DNA of 64,000 bases from contig NZ_FSRE01000001.1 in the NCBI RefSeq assembly GCF_900141795.1, positions 124,001-188,000 on the forward strand, in the 5' to 3' direction. Within the stretch, counting starts at the first letter, position 1; the number at the start of each line of letters is the position of its first letter. Both the position numbers and the translations under genes were made by a program. The stretch is from Sulfurivirga caldicuralii (GTDB lineage: Bacteria; Pseudomonadota; Gammaproteobacteria; Thiomicrospirales; Thiomicrospiraceae). The notes beneath the pieces were generated by a model. It searched no databases. It was not told the origin of the DNA and saw only the letters and a list, made by a program, of their open reading frames with translations. Positions 1 through 9,576 of this stretch are shown here, piece after piece.

Positions 1-1
1 G

Positions 2-163
2 GCGTGGAAACAGTGGCTGCAGCATCAGACTGTACTGATCAATGAATACCGCCTCTCCAGCCTAGACCCGAAAGCGCGCAAGTTTCTCATGGAAGAGATG
101 GAAAAGTTTCTCTTCGGCGATGAAGATGTGCAGCTGCCGGATGAATTCAAACCGGTGGAATAA
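2..163 (+). CDS. yggX: Probable Fe(2+)-trafficking protein YggX, C-terminal part
   Basis: This reading frame enters from the left window edge and ends at TAA 161-163, giving the last 53 residues. The visible part carries the YggX pattern: a tryptophan-rich [10 protein letters not shown] segment, then [11 protein letters not shown], then an EEMEKFLF helix and a short acidic tail. YggX is a small cytosolic protein, about 90 residues, linked to iron handling and protection of labile Fe-S clusters. In many gammaproteobacteria it follows mutY, which cannot be checked here. The start codon and N-terminal half lie outside the window. I base the call on remembered family pattern, not on a search. Confidence 0.85.
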   Translation, partial: AWKQWLQHQTVLINEYRLSSLDPKARKFLMEEMEKFLFGDEDVQLPDEFKPVE

Positions 164-208
164 CAAGGTGCCGGATTGGCGCACGACAATGGCGAGCGAG
201 GCCGTGGT

Positions 209-1432
209 ATGGCAGTGAAGGTTCATGACACATTTTATTTCGTTCGGCAGCCCATCTTTTCGCCCCAGCTGAAGGTGAAGGCCTATCAGCTGATCTTTCG
301 CGCTAACCATCTGGACCTCTCTGAAGACGAGGGGAGCTTGGATGAAGATAATTTGCGCGCCTTCCTTGAGCTGGTAGCGGAGATGGACTGGGAAAAGGTT
401 GCCAACCAGGCGCCACTTTTTATTGAACTGCCGCCCCGCCTCGTGCAGGATGCTGTGCTGGAAAAAATCCCCCTGTTGTCTTCTGGCGTCATTGTCGCAA
501 CCGACTGGCGCGCCATACATAAACCCTACTGGCAGGATATTGAGCAGCTTGTCACCATTTATCACTTTCTGCTGGGCGTAACCCAGTACGACTTCAGCAG
601 CCCGCTGCCTTTTGATGAAAGCAAGATCCGCTATGTACGCGCAGATCTGCCTGCCGGTGGCCCCAACACGATCACGTCCATGTTCCCTGGGGTGCGTGAT
701 CGGGCGCACTGGATTGCTGGCAATGTCAAGACGCATGAGCAGTTTGTCTTCTGCCGCTATCACGGTTTCAAGTTTTTTACCGGTCCCTTTTACCTCAAGC
801 CGAAACTGAAAGAGGAAAAGCCGCTACAGCCTTCGCAAGTGCGGGTTCTGCAGGTGTTGCGCAAGCTTGAGGATCCCAAACTGAATCTCAATGAGCTGAC
901 CTACCTGCTGCAGCAGGATGTGAGCATGAGTGAACAGGTGGTGCGCATGGCCAACCGTTTCCTGCACGAAGGCGAGGGCTACCTGTACTCCATTCTCGAT
1001 GCGGTACGTCGCTTGGGTATGGAACGACTCAAACTGTGGGTGCAGACCTACCTGATGACCGATCTGAGCGATGACTTGCCGGAGCTGGCCCGCACCGCCT
1101 TGATTCGCGCGCAGTTCTGTGCGTGTATGGGTGAGATCGTGCAGGGCGACCGCGACATGTTTTATACCGCGGGGCTGTTTTCGCTGCTGGATGTCATTTT
1201 GGATCGGCCGTTGCATGAAATCGTGCGTGAGCTGAAACTGCAGAAGGCGCTGCAGTTGGCCCTGTTGGAGCACGCTGGCCATGCCGGTGCCGCCCTGCAT
1301 ATCATCGAGTCACTGGAGAAGGGTGAGGTCAATTTTGCACTCCCCCCGGGCGTCTCACCTGTTCAGGTGAGGACCTGTTATACCGAAGCGCTGCATTACG
1401 CTGACGAAATCATGCGGGCCAGCGAGTTATAA
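209..1432 (+). CDS. EAL-like/HDOD signalling protein (YuxH type)
   Basis: The 407-residue protein starts with the VRQPIFSPQLKVKAYQL pattern of degenerate EAL domains of the YuxH family. An HDOD domain follows in the C-terminal half (about residues 200-390). The EAL half lacks the EAL signature and the DDFGxG metal loop, so phosphodiesterase activity is unlikely. HDOD proteins usually act as signal-output or scaffold modules. I prefer the ATG at 209 because GAGCGAGG lies just upstream; an in-frame TTG at 176 would add 11 residues. The gene begins 45 bases after yggX and converges on hemE across a shared terminator. A paralogue with the same architecture lies at 27227-28444. Confidence 0.8.
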   Translation: MAVKVHDTFYFVRQPIFSPQLKVKAYQLIFRANHLDLSEDEGSLDEDNLRAFLELVAEMDWEKVANQAPLFIELPPRLVQDAVLEKIPLLSSGVIVATDWRAIHKPYWQDIEQLVTIYHFLLGVTQYDFSSPLPFDESKIRYVRADLPAGGPNTITSMFPGVRDRAHWIAGNVKTHEQFVFCRYHGFKFFTGPFYLKPKLKEEKPLQPSQVRVLQVLRKLEDPKLNLNELTYLLQQDVSMSEQVVRMANRFLHEGEGYLYSILDAVRRLGMERLKLWVQTYLMTDLSDDLPELARTALIRAQFCACMGEIVQGDRDMFYTAGLFSLLDVILDRPLHEIVRELKLQKALQLALLEHAGHAGAALHIIESLEKGEVNFALPPGVSPVQVRTCYTEALHYADEIMRASEL

Positions 1433-1450
1433 GGGGCGCTGGTAAATCAC

Positions 1451-1489
1451 CCAACAAAAAAACCGCGCCCTGGCGCGGTTTTTTGTTGG
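1451..1489. terminator. Bidirectional rho-independent terminator
   Basis: A long perfect-arm hairpin (CCAAC, A-run, CCGCGCC, then GGCGCGG, T-run, GTTGG) sits between the convergent HDOD gene and hemE. It has a T-run on both strands, so it can serve both genes. Confidence 0.9.
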
Positions 1490-1503
1490 GTGGAAGACAA
1501 GGT

Positions 1504-2571
1504 TCAATCCTGATGAAAGGCCGGGCTGTGGCGCACCACGGCCTCCACAAAGGCCTGAGCGTGTTCCACGGGCACATCCGGATGAATGCCGTGCCCCAGG
1601 TTCATGACATGGCCTGAACCCTGTCCGTAGCTGGTAAGAATCAGGCGCACTTCCTCTTCGATGCGTTCGGGGGCGGCATACAGCATGGAGGGATCCATAT
1701 TGCCCTGCAGGGCCACCTTGTCACCCACGCGCTGGCGTGCCTCGCCAATATCGATGGTCCAGTCCAGTCCCAGGGCGTCGGCGCCGCTTTCTGCCATCAC
1801 TTCCAGCCACTGGCCACCACCTTTGGTGAACAGAATGACGGGTACCTGGCGTCCTTCGTGTTCGCGAATCACACCCTCAACAATGCGTTCCATATAGGCG
1901 AGCGAGAACTCCTGAAAATCCCGCGGGGTCAGCACGCCGCCCCAGGTGTCGAAGATCTGCACCGCCTGCGCACCGGCGCGGATTTGCGCGTTAAGATACT
2001 CGGTGACCGCATCCGCAAGGATCTCCAGTAGCTTGTGGGCTGTGGCGGGGTCATCGTAGATCATTGCCTTGACCTTGCCGAAGGTCTTGGAGCTGCCGCC
2101 TTCCACCATATAGGTGGCCAGCGTCCACGGGCTGCCGGAAAAGCCGATCAGCGGCACCTCGCCATCGAGGGCCTTGCGAATGCTGCGCACCGCATCCATC
2201 ACATAACCCAGATCCTGCTCCATGTCAGGCACACCCAGCCGGGCCACATCTGCCCCGCTGCGAACTGGGCGCTCGAAAACGGGGCCTTCACCGGCTTCAA
2301 AGCGCAGCCCCAGGCCCATGGCGTCCGGAATGGTGAGAATGTCGGAAAAGAGGATGGCAGCATCCAGTGGAAAGCGGTGCAGCGGCTGCAGGGTAACCTC
2401 GGTAGCCAGCTCGGTATTGCGGCACAGGTCCATGAAGGAGCCGGCCTGCTTGCGCACTTCGCGGTATTCCGGCAAGTAGCGGCCGGCCTGGCGCATCATC
2501 CAGACGGGAGTGCGATCGACGGGCTGCTTGAGCAGGGCGCGCAGAAAACGATCATTCTTCAGTTGGGTCAT
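1504..2571 (-). CDS. hemE: Uroporphyrinogen decarboxylase
   Basis: The 355-residue protein matches HemE over its full usual length. It decarboxylates the four acetate side chains of uroporphyrinogen III to give coproporphyrinogen III in cytosolic heme synthesis. Both family signatures are visible: [16 protein letters not shown] near residue 22 and [16 protein letters not shown] near residue 144. The start ATG is 27 bases downstream of the stop of the exported nuclease-like gene, so the two are probably co-transcribed. hemB, an earlier step of the same pathway, lies at 22871-23881 in a separate locus. Confidence 0.97.
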   Translation of the reverse strand: MTQLKNDRFLRALLKQPVDRTPVWMMRQAGRYLPEYREVRKQAGSFMDLCRNTELATEVTLQPLHRFPLDAAILFSDILTIPDAMGLGLRFEAGEGPVFERPVRSGADVARLGVPDMEQDLGYVMDAVRSIRKALDGEVPLIGFSGSPWTLATYMVEGGSSKTFGKVKAMIYDDPATAHKLLEILADAVTEYLNAQIRAGAQAVQIFDTWGGVLTPRDFQEFSLAYMERIVEGVIREHEGRQVPVILFTKGGGQWLEVMAESGADALGLDWTIDIGEARQRVGDKVALQGNMDPSMLYAAPERIEEEVRLILTSYGQGSGHVMNLGHGIHPDVPVEHAQAFVEAVVRHSPAFHQD

Positions 2572-2598
2572 GGTGCATGATTCCAGCAGGTTAAAAAG

Positions 2599-3438
2599 CT
2601 ATTTTACCAGCTGGCCTTCGCTATACACGGGATTGAGGCGGTCGATGCTCCAGGGGTGGCGCACGATCATGTACATGTGGCCTTTCACATAGTAGGGGCG
2701 GCCGCGCACTTCGATGGTCTGCCCCTTGAGCGCCTGCAGGTCGCGAGGTTTCCAGTAGCGTTTGAAATCCGCTTCAGGAATGCGGATGCCGGTGGTGTCC
2801 AGATTGACCGCTTCAAATCCGCGGATGGAGAGAGAGCGTTTTACCGGCCCCTTGATGATGCGGTAGCCGGTATCCTGTGCGGTAATCTTGCTGCTCGGCA
2901 GAATCGGGTAGTAGAGATCAGGATACTTTTTCGCCACGCCCCAGATGCCGATGCCCCGCTCGCGAGCCGACTTTTCGGCGCGATAGTAGCAGGTCTGATG
3001 CTTGAGATTGGGCGGGTTGGTGGCCGCCAGTGCAAGGCCGGCATTGATCAGGGCCTGCTGCACGGAGTGGATGCGCCCCTGCTTGTCGCGGTAATAAAGA
3101 TGGCCGACTTCGCGCAGAAACCTGTCCGTCTTTACCTTGTCGTAGCCCACGCCAACCTTCATGTCGTGATTGGCGAACAGCTTGAGCAGAAACAGCTTGG
3201 CCTGCCGCGCCAGCGGTTCATCTTCGCGCTGATACCACTTGTTGGGGCGTGCGGGGTGCGGCGCCACCACGCCCTCGAGCACGATATTGATATTGTCGGC
3301 GGTAATCAGATCACCGCGCACCACATACTGTACCGTGCGCCACTTGAGGGCGGCAGGATCGGCGGGCAGGCAGTCATCTGCCGCCAGCAGGGGAGCAGGC
3401 AGTGCCAGAATGAGAAGGCGTGTCAGCAGTCGTTTCAT
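2599..3438 (-). CDS. Exported staphylococcal-nuclease-like (SNase/TNase) protein
   Basis: From the ATG at 3438 the product is 279 residues and opens with a clear signal peptide (MKRLLTRLLILALPAPLLAA). An OB-fold SNase-like domain follows in roughly residues 25-160. It keeps an LARQAKLFLLKL helix, a DRFLRE segment resembling the DRYGR motif, and a VQQALINAGLALA helix, but the catalytic acids of the family are not all evident. I therefore call it nuclease-like and do not assert activity. The remaining ~120 residues resemble no family I recognise. An upstream in-frame start at 3507 would destroy the signal peptide and overlap the rpmE terminator, so I rejected it. Confidence 0.7.
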   Translation of the reverse strand: MKRLLTRLLILALPAPLLAADDCLPADPAALKWRTVQYVVRGDLITADNINIVLEGVVAPHPARPNKWYQREDEPLARQAKLFLLKLFANHDMKVGVGYDKVKTDRFLREVGHLYYRDKQGRIHSVQQALINAGLALAATNPPNLKHQTCYYRAEKSARERGIGIWGVAKKYPDLYYPILPSSKITAQDTGYRIIKGPVKRSLSIRGFEAVNLDTTGIRIPEADFKRYWKPRDLQALKGQTIEVRGRPYYVKGHMYMIVRHPWSIDRLNPVYSEGQLVK

Positions 3439-3494
3439 GATGAAAACGTTAGCATGTTTCGTGCCGAAGAGGGTAGCTGTAATATGTAGATACG

Positions 3495-3521
3495 AAAAAG
3501 GCCGCATGTGCGGCCCTTTTC
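3495..3521 (-). terminator. Rho-independent terminator of rpmE2
   Basis: The hairpin GGCCGCATGTGCGGCC is flanked by an A-run and a T-run. On the minus strand it lies about 20 bases after the rpmE2 stop. Confidence 0.85.
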
Positions 3522-3540
3522 ACTGAGTGCCAAGCAAGGC

Positions 3541-3789
3541 TTACTTGCGCATACCATACTTCTGACGGAACTTTTCCACGCGACCTTCGGTATCCACCAG
3601 GGTCTGCTTGCCGGTGTAGAAGGGGTGGGAAGCACTGGAAATTTCCACGCGAATCACGGGGACTTCCTTGCCGTCGATCTCGATGGTATCGCCAGAGGTC
3701 TTGGCTGTGGAGCGGGTCAGGAAGATATCGCCGGTGGCGATGTCCTGAAACGCGACTTCTCTGTACTCTGGGTGAATACCTGGTTTCAT
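3541..3789 (-). CDS. rpmE2: 50S ribosomal protein L31, type B (zinc-free)
   Basis: The 82-residue protein starts [16 protein letters not shown] and contains [12 protein letters not shown], both typical of L31 type B. It has no cysteines at all, whereas zinc-binding L31 has a CxxC pair. Type B L31 often replaces the zinc form when zinc is scarce. Here the gene has a near-consensus sigma70 promoter and its own terminator, so it may be the housekeeping copy. Whether a zinc-type rpmE exists elsewhere cannot be seen. It lies just downstream of rho on the same strand. Confidence 0.95.
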   Translation of the reverse strand: MKPGIHPEYREVAFQDIATGDIFLTRSTAKTSGDTIEIDGKEVPVIRVEISSASHPFYTGKQTLVDTEGRVEKFRQKYGMRK

Positions 3790-3837
3790 AGCTGTGTTCC
3801 TGCAATCGTTTATAAGGGGGTTTCCCGGAAACAGAGC

Positions 3838-3866
3838 ATTATAGAAGCCCGTTTCCGTGCTTTCAA
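3838..3866 (-). promoter_or_regulatory. Sigma70 promoter of rpmE2
   Basis: On the minus strand TTGAAA (3866-3861) and TATAAT (3843-3838) are separated by exactly 17 bases, about 50 bases upstream of the rpmE2 ATG. The -35 box lies just beyond the rho stop codon. Confidence 0.8.
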
Positions 3867-3869
3867 CTA

Positions 3870-5132
3870 CTAGGCGTGGTTTTTCATCGCCATGAAGAGC
3901 TCTTCGTTGGTCTTGGTGTGCTTCATCTGGTCGATGAGCGTCTGCAGTGCTTCGCTCTCTTCCATGTTGCTGAGGAAGCGGCGCAGCACCCAGGCAGCCT
4001 GCAGTTCGTCCGGCTTGAGCAGCAGTTCTTCCTTGCGCGTGCCCGATTTGGGAATGTTGATTGCTGGGAAGAGGCGCTTTTCAGCCAGATGACGGGACAG
4101 GTGCAGCTCCATGTTGCCGGTGCCCTTGAATTCCTCGAAGATCACTTCGTCCATCTTGGAGCCGGTGTCCACCAGTGCGGTGGCGAGGATGGTGAGGCTG
4201 CCGCCTTCCTCGATGTTGCGCGCCGCACCGAAGAAACGCTTGGGACGGTGCAGGGCGTTGGCGTCCACGCCACCGGTAAGGATCTTGCCTGAAGCAGGCA
4301 CCACCGTGTTGTAGGCGCGCGCGAGGCGGGTAATGGAGTCGAGCAGGATAATGACATCCGTCTTGTGCTCCACCAGGCGCTTGGCCTTTTCGATGACCAT
4401 TTCCGCCACCTGCACGTGACGGGTGGCGGGTTCGTCAAAGGTGGAGGCGACCACTTCACCGCGGACGGTGCGCTCCATCTCGGTCACTTCTTCCGGACGT
4501 TCGTCAATGAGCAGCACGATCAGGTGCGCATCCGGATAGTTGTGCTCGATGGAGTGGGCGATGTTCTGCAGAATCACCGTCTTGCCCGACTTGGGCGGAG
4601 CCACGATCAGGCCGCGCTGACCGAAGCCCACCGGTGCTGCCAGATCGATAATGCGCGGGGTGATGTCTTCGGTGGTGCCGTTGCCCAGCTCAAGCTTGAT
4701 GCGGCGGGTGGGGTGCAGCGGCGTGAGGTTCTCGAAGGCGATCTTGCGGCGCGCCACTTCGGGGTCTTCAAAGTTGACCTTCTCCACCTTCAGCAGGGCG
4801 AAATACTTTTCGCCTTCCTTGGGCGGGCGGATCTTGCCCTGAATGGTATCGCCGGTGCGCAGGCCGAAGCGACGGATCTGGTTGGGGGAGACGTACAGAT
4901 CGTCCGGCCCCGCCAGATAGGAACTGTCGGCGGAGCGCAGGAAACCGAAGCCGTCCGGCAGGATTTCCAGCACGCCTTCGCCGTAGATGTCTTCGCCGCG
5001 GGCCGCCTTGGCCTTGAGGATGGAAAAGATGATGTCCTGCTTGCGCAGGCGCGCCAGGTTTTCCAGGCCGAGTTCTTCAGCAATTTTCAGCAGTTCAGCG
5101 ACGGACTTTTTCTTGAGGTCTGCCAGGTTCAT
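3870..5132 (-). CDS. rho: Transcription termination factor Rho
   Basis: The 420-residue protein is the standard length for the hexameric ATP-dependent RNA translocase. In order it shows the Rho N-terminal helical domain (residues 1-43), a cold-shock-like RNA-binding domain starting near [14 protein letters not shown], Walker A APPKSGKT at 178-185, a Walker B stretch ending ILLDS, and the arginine-rich C-terminal part with [18 protein letters not shown]. Nothing is missing. It follows trxA on the same strand with a 111-base gap that could hold a leader, and rpmE2 follows it. The trxA-rho order is common in proteobacteria. Confidence 0.98.
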   Translation of the reverse strand: MNLADLKKKSVAELLKIAEELGLENLARLRKQDIIFSILKAKAARGEDIYGEGVLEILPDGFGFLRSADSSYLAGPDDLYVSPNQIRRFGLRTGDTIQGKIRPPKEGEKYFALLKVEKVNFEDPEVARRKIAFENLTPLHPTRRIKLELGNGTTEDITPRIIDLAAPVGFGQRGLIVAPPKSGKTVILQNIAHSIEHNYPDAHLIVLLIDERPEEVTEMERTVRGEVVASTFDEPATRHVQVAEMVIEKAKRLVEHKTDVIILLDSITRLARAYNTVVPASGKILTGGVDANALHRPKRFFGAARNIEEGGSLTILATALVDTGSKMDEVIFEEFKGTGNMELHLSRHLAEKRLFPAINIPKSGTRKEELLLKPDELQAAWVLRRFLSNMEESEALQTLIDQMKHTKTNEELFMAMKNHA

Positions 5133-5243
5133 ACGGGTTGTTGTCCTTGAAATGTTCGGGTGTTGGATGTGTTAAAGAGTTTTTGTTCTGCCGGACGGCG
5201 AAGAGGGCAGGATGCGGCGCCGGCCGCATCCGAGGGGGCAGGC

Positions 5244-5570
5244 TTACAGGTTGCTGTTGAGGAATTCGCTCAACTGGGACTTGGACAGCGCGCCCACCTG
5301 GGTGGCGGTCACTTCACCGTTGTTGAACAGCATCAGTGTGGGGATGCCGCGTACGCCATACTTAGGCGGTGTGGCCGGGTTGTCGTCGATATTCAGCTTG
5401 GCAATCTTCAGCTTGCCGGCATATTCCTGGGCGATTTCGTCCAGAATGGGGGCGATCATCTTGCAGGGACCGCACCATTCGGCCCAGAAATCCACCAGTA
5501 CGGGCTGGTCGGCCTGCAGCACTTCACTTTCAAAGGTTTCATCGCTCACGTTTACGATGTGTTCGCTCAT
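5244..5570 (-). CDS. trxA: Thioredoxin 1
   Basis: The 108-residue protein has the WCGPC redox motif within [16 protein letters not shown] and the cis-proline segment GIPTLMLF. It is a cytosolic protein-disulfide reductase serving ribonucleotide reductase and other partners. The start ATG at 5570 is preceded by a GGAGGA-like ribosome binding site on the minus strand. It is divergent from uvrD across ~230 bases and upstream of rho. Confidence 0.97.
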   Translation of the reverse strand: MSEHIVNVSDETFESEVLQADQPVLVDFWAEWCGPCKMIAPILDEIAQEYAGKLKIAKLNIDDNPATPPKYGVRGIPTLMLFNNGEVTATQVGALSKSQLSEFLNSNL

Positions 5571-5803
5571 GGGGAAAGTTCCTCCTGTTCATTTAATACA
5601 GCCTCCTCTGAATCGTCTGGATCAGACAGTGCAGTGCGCATCGGTCGGGATAGGGATTCAGAGCGGGGTATACTACCTACTCACGCAAGGTTTGCGGATC
5701 AGTCAAAGGTTGATGGGTCGTTTTTTTACCACGAAGCCCCCTTTGATTGCAAGAAAATTCCCTCCTTCGACGGCAAAATTCATAAAAACTTCACGGAAGC
5801 GGC

Positions 5804-8002
5804 ATGGACGACGTCTCATTTCTACTCAACGATCTCAATGATGCACAACGCGAAGCGGTCACCCTGCCGGTGGATACCCATGCGCTGGTGTTGGCGGGCG
5901 CCGGCTCCGGCAAGACGCGCGTGCTGGTGCATCGTATCGGCTGGCTGGTGGAGGCGCTGGGCGTGTCGCCCTACAACATTCTGGCGGTCACCTTTACCAA
6001 CAAGGCCGCTAGCGAAATGCGCGGGCGGGCGTTCGACCTCATCGGCGGCAAGGCGGAGGGGCTGACGCTGGGCACCTTTCACGGCATCGCCTATCGCCTG
6101 CTGCGCCAGCACTGGCAAGAGGCAGGCCTGCCGCAGAACTTTCAGGTGATCGACAGCGACGATCAGAAGCGCCTGCTCAAGCGCCTGCTGCGTGATCTGG
6201 AGCTGGACGAACAGCAGTGGCCGATGCGTCAGGTGCAGAGCTTTATCAACGGCAACAAGGAAGAAGGGCTGCGCGCCGCCCATATCGATCCGCAGCACAA
6301 CCCCTTTGTGGAGACGTTGCTGCGTGTTTATCGCGCCTATGAGCAGCAGTGCCAGCAGAACGGACTGGTGGACTTTGCCGAGCTGCTGCTGCGCGCCCAT
6401 GAACTGTGGCTGAAGAACCCGCGGCTGCTGGCGCACTATCAACAGCGCTTTCAGCATATTCTCGTGGACGAGTTTCAGGACACCAATGCGTTGCAGTACG
6501 CCTGGCTGCGCGTGCTGGCGGGCGGCACCGGGCGGCTGTTCGTGGTGGGGGATGACGACCAGTCCATCTATGGCTGGCGCGGCGCGCGCGTGGAGCATGT
6601 GCACCGTTTCAGCGACGACTTTGCCGATGTGCGCCTGATCCGGCTGGAGCAGAACTACCGCTCCACCGCCACCATCCTCAAGGCCGCCAATACCCTAATT
6701 GCCCACAACAGCGGAAGGATGGGCAAGAACCTGTGGACCGCCGGCGAACAGGGCGCGCCCATCCGCATTTACCGCGCCTTCAACGAACTGGAGGAGGCGG
6801 ACTTTGTGGTGCGGCAGGTGGAGCGCTGGCTCGAGCGCGGCGGCAGCCGGGATGACGTGGCGGTGCTGTACCGCTCCAATGCCCAGTCTCGGGTGCTGGA
6901 ACAGGCGCTGCTGCGCGCCGGCATTCCCTATCGTGTCTATGGCGGCCTGCGCTTTTACGAGCGGGCGGAAATCAAGGACGTGCTTGCCTACCTGCGCCTG
7001 CTGCTCAACCGCGACGACGATGCCAGTTTTGACCGCGTTATCAACAACCCGCCGCGGGGTATCGGCGCGCGTACGCTGGAAACACTGCGCGCTGAAGCGC
7101 TGGCGCAGGGCGTGTCCCTGTGGCAGGCGGCACAGCGATTGCTGGCGGCGGGGCGTCTTGCCGCCCGAGCGGCCGGCGCCGTACAGGGCTTTCTTGACCT
7201 GATTGACCAGCTGGCGGCGGACACCGCCGACATGCCGCTGGACCAGCAGGTGATGACCGTCATCAGTCGCTCCGGCCTGCAGACCCATTTGGAGAAGGAT
7301 GAGCACAAAAGTGAGCAGGCGCAATCGAAACTGGAAAACCTGGATGAATTGATCAATGCGGCGGCGCAGTTCCGCCCCGGCGAGGACGCCGCTGACGAAA
7401 CGCCTCTGCAGGCATTCCTCAATCAGGCGGCGTTCGAGGCAGGCGAGCATCAGGCGGCGCAGTGGGAAAGCTGCGTCCAGCTGATGACCCTGCACGCCGC
7501 CAAGGGGCTGGAGTTTCCCCTGGTGATCATGACCGGGCTGGAAGAGGGGTTGTTCCCCTCGCAGCAGTCCATAGACGATCCGGCGCGGCTGGAAGAGGAA
7601 CGCCGTCTCGCTTACGTGGGCATTACCCGTGCCCGTGAAGAACTGGTGATGACCTGGTGCGAAAAGCGCCGCTGGCACGGACAGGAGCGCTTTCCCCTGC
7701 CGTCGCGCTTTCTGTCCGAATTGCCGCCCGATTGCGTGGAAGAAATCCGTCCAAAAGCCTCCGTACGCCCTGCAGGCGCGCTGGGGGGCGGCTTCGGCGC
7801 AGGCGGGTGCAAAAGCGGTTTGCAAAAAGTCGGGGCCCCCCCTTTCTCCATCGGCGACCGGGTGCTGCACGGCCGCTTTGGCGAGGGGATTGTCATCGGA
7901 CTGGAGGGGGATGGGCCGCAGGCACGGGTGCAGGTGCATTTCGATGAGCACGGCAGCAAGTGGCTCATGCTCGCCGTGGCAAAGCTGGAGAAGCTGGGGT
8001 GA
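5804..8002 (+). CDS. uvrD: DNA helicase II, UvrD, with a repeat-derived linker segment
   Basis: The 732-residue superfamily 1A helicase has Walker A AGAGSGKT (31-38), motif II DEFQDTN near residue 221, [12 protein letters not shown] (motif III), motif [13 protein letters not shown] and motif [13 protein letters not shown]. It unwinds DNA 3' to 5' in nucleotide excision and mismatch repair. A C-terminal Tudor-like domain ([15 protein letters not shown] onward) follows a glycine-rich linker. Bases 7807-7845 of that linker match the dispersed GTCGGGG-type repeat and encode about 13 residues around [13 protein letters not shown]. The gene overlaps fetA by one base (TGATG). Confidence 0.96.
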   Translation: MDDVSFLLNDLNDAQREAVTLPVDTHALVLAGAGSGKTRVLVHRIGWLVEALGVSPYNILAVTFTNKAASEMRGRAFDLIGGKAEGLTLGTFHGIAYRLLRQHWQEAGLPQNFQVIDSDDQKRLLKRLLRDLELDEQQWPMRQVQSFINGNKEEGLRAAHIDPQHNPFVETLLRVYRAYEQQCQQNGLVDFAELLLRAHELWLKNPRLLAHYQQRFQHILVDEFQDTNALQYAWLRVLAGGTGRLFVVGDDDQSIYGWRGARVEHVHRFSDDFADVRLIRLEQNYRSTATILKAANTLIAHNSGRMGKNLWTAGEQGAPIRIYRAFNELEEADFVVRQVERWLERGGSRDDVAVLYRSNAQSRVLEQALLRAGIPYRVYGGLRFYERAEIKDVLAYLRLLLNRDDDASFDRVINNPPRGIGARTLETLRAEALAQGVSLWQAAQRLLAAGRLAARAAGAVQGFLDLIDQLAADTADMPLDQQVMTVISRSGLQTHLEKDEHKSEQAQSKLENLDELINAAAQFRPGEDAADETPLQAFLNQAAFEAGEHQAAQWESCVQLMTLHAAKGLEFPLVIMTGLEEGLFPSQQSIDDPARLEEERRLAYVGITRAREELVMTWCEKRRWHGQERFPLPSRFLSELPPDCVEEIRPKASVRPAGALGGGFGAGGCKSGLQKVGAPPFSIGDRVLHGRFGEGIVIGLEGDGPQARVQVHFDEHGSKWLMLAVAKLEKLG
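7807..7845 (+). repeat. Dispersed GTCGGGG repeat, copy A, inside uvrD
   Basis: The stretch reads GCAAAAG, CGG, then GCAAAAAGTCGGGGCCCCCCC and TTTC. It parallels the intergenic copies at 16419, 36659, 43096, 58795 and 59686, with one A replaced within the GGGGACCCC core. It lies in frame within the inter-domain linker of UvrD. Confidence 0.65.
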
Positions 8003-8583
8003 TGTTTCGCGCCGAGGGCGTCTGCAATGCCGGCATGCGTGCGCCGGTGGATCTGGCGCTGGACTCAGGCGAGATCGTGCTGGTGCAGGGGCATTCCGGC
8101 AGCGGCAAGTCGCGCCTGCTGCGAGCGCTGGCGGATCTGGACCCGCACGAAGGCGACATCCTGCTGGATGATATGTCACAGCAGCGCTGGAAGCCCTGCG
8201 ACTGGCGTGTTGCGGTGATGTACTTTCCGGCACAGCCGGCCTGGTGGCGCGAGACGGCGGCACAGCATTTTTCGTCTCCGCCGCCTAATGACTGGCTGGC
8301 GGCGCTGGCGCTCGCGCCCGAGCTGCTGAAAAAGCCCATTGCCATGCTTTCCAGCGGCGAACAGCAGCGGCTGGCGCTGCTGCGCGGGCTGGTGCGCCAG
8401 CCGCGCATCCTGCTGCTGGACGAGCCCACTGCCAATCTGGATGACGCCTCGGCACGGCGTGTCGAAACCCTATTGCAGGACTACCTGGCAGCGGCACCGG
8501 GGCGCGGTGCGGTATGGATCAGCCACAACTCGGCGCAGGCGGCCCGTCTGCATGCCAAGCGCGTTATTCAGTTGTCTGCTTAG
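8002..8583 (+). CDS. fetA: ABC transporter ATPase, FetA (YbbL)-like
   Basis: The 193-residue ATP-binding subunit has Walker A GHSGSGKS (30-37), signature LSSGEQ (116-121) and Walker [13 protein letters not shown] (from about 136). The short length, small helical domain and sequence style fit FetA/YbbL, the partner of the FetB membrane subunit implicated in iron export and metal or oxidative-stress resistance. The ATG at 8002 overlaps the uvrD stop. The only FetB-like permease in the window is 5.4 kb downstream (14002-14808), with three unrelated genes between. The pairing is inferred from family, not from adjacency. Confidence 0.75.
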   Translation: MFRAEGVCNAGMRAPVDLALDSGEIVLVQGHSGSGKSRLLRALADLDPHEGDILLDDMSQQRWKPCDWRVAVMYFPAQPAWWRETAAQHFSSPPPNDWLAALALAPELLKKPIAMLSSGEQQRLALLRGLVRQPRILLLDEPTANLDDASARRVETLLQDYLAAAPGRGAVWISHNSAQAARLHAKRVIQLSA

Positions 8584-8658
8584 TGGGCCAGGAGGGTTGC
8601 AGCCCTGCGTCATAAGCTGGAAGAGTGTCGATACCGTCAATCCCATAATAAACGTATC

Positions 8659-8717
8659 TGATGCCCCCCCTTCAAAAAATGATGGGACCAGGGGGCGTCA
8701 TGTCCTAAAATGACATG
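8659..8717 (+). promoter_or_regulatory. Two inverted repeats upstream of the rhodanese gene
   Basis: TGATGCCCCC (8659-8668) pairs 9 of 10 with GGGGGCGTCA (8691-8700). Right after it CATGTC (8699-8704) pairs perfectly with GACATG (8712-8717) around a 7-base loop. The second palindrome ends 28 bases before the ATG at 8746. It could be an operator, and the first could be a hairpin; neither has a T-run. Confidence 0.4.
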
Positions 8718-8745
8718 GAGCGCCCAAATCTGAATAACGCTTTGC

Positions 8746-9576
8746 ATGTCACGAATTTTTTTGCTGTGTGTGCTGGTTTTGCTCATCACGCCGGTTAACG
8801 CTGCCCCAGTCTCCAAGACTGAACCCGTTCCGCTCGAAGCGCGTGTGCGCGTTATCTCCGCGCCGGAGTTATGGCGCTGGCTGCAGTCGTCACAGCCGCC
8901 GCTGCTGATCAATGCCCTCAGCCGCATCGAGTTTGCCATTCAGCATATTCCGGGCAGCATCAATATCCCGGCCAGTAAAGTGGCGACCACGGAGCAGCTG
9001 CCGGCGCGCAAGGACGCGCCACTTGTGTTCTACTGTATGGGGCTCAAGTGCAATTACAGCCGCTTTGCGGTGGAGGCGGCTCTCAAGCGCGGCTATACGC
9101 AGGTGGTCTGGTTTCGCGGCGGCATTCCCGAATGGCGGCAGTTCGACTATCCGCTCTGGATCAATCCCGTTTATGCCAAAATCCGCGTGCGCAAGCTCAG
9201 CTGCGCCGAGGTGAACGCCCTGCTGGATAAGCCGCCTGCACAGCGCCCGTTTGTGCTGGATGTGCGTCCCGACTGGCTGACGCCGCCGCAGTGGTTTCTG
9301 CCGGACAGTGTGCAGATCCCGACCTATGCCCTTGACCGCCTGCTCGACCGTCTGCCAGCGGACCGCCCGATTCTGCTGACCGATGTGGCCATGCGCCAGT
9401 CGGTAGTGGGGGGCAAGTACCTCATTCACAAGGGGTTTGATGTGCTGGGTGTGGTGCGCGGTGGGCTGCAGGGTGCCCGGGGTCGTGGCTGCAAGCACCT
9501 GCAGCCCCGTCCCAGGCAGTTGCTCGGCGCTGCTCACGCCCCTGTGGAACAGGTGAAGCAGGAGGCGAAGCCATAA
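8746..9576 (+). CDS. Exported tandem rhodanese-domain protein
   Basis: The 276-residue protein begins with a signal peptide (MSRIFLLCVLVLLITPVNA) and then carries two rhodanese folds. The first (about 35-150) has cysteine 97 at the catalytic loop position (FYCMGLKCNYSR). The second (about 155-260) has DVAMRQS where the loop cysteine would be, so it is probably structural. Rhodaneses move sulfane sulfur, which suits a sulfur oxidiser, but a substrate cannot be named. Its stop overlaps the start of the GGDEF-EAL gene by one base, so the two are co-transcribed and probably act together. Confidence 0.8.
   Translation: MSRIFLLCVLVLLITPVNAAPVSKTEPVPLEARVRVISAPELWRWLQSSQPPLLINALSRIEFAIQHIPGSINIPASKVATTEQLPARKDAPLVFYCMGLKCNYSRFAVEAALKRGYTQVVWFRGGIPEWRQFDYPLWINPVYAKIRVRKLSCAEVNALLDKPPAQRPFVLDVRPDWLTPPQWFLPDSVQIPTYALDRLLDRLPADRPILLTDVAMRQSVVGGKYLIHKGFDVLGVVRGGLQGARGRGCKHLQPRPRQLLGAAHAPVEQVKQEAKP

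Noticed and set aside
8657-8700. A seventh copy of the GTCGGGG repeat near 8660
   Set aside because: It shares only a C-run and an A-run; the GTCGGGGAC core is absent and the sequence is better explained as an inverted repeat of its own.
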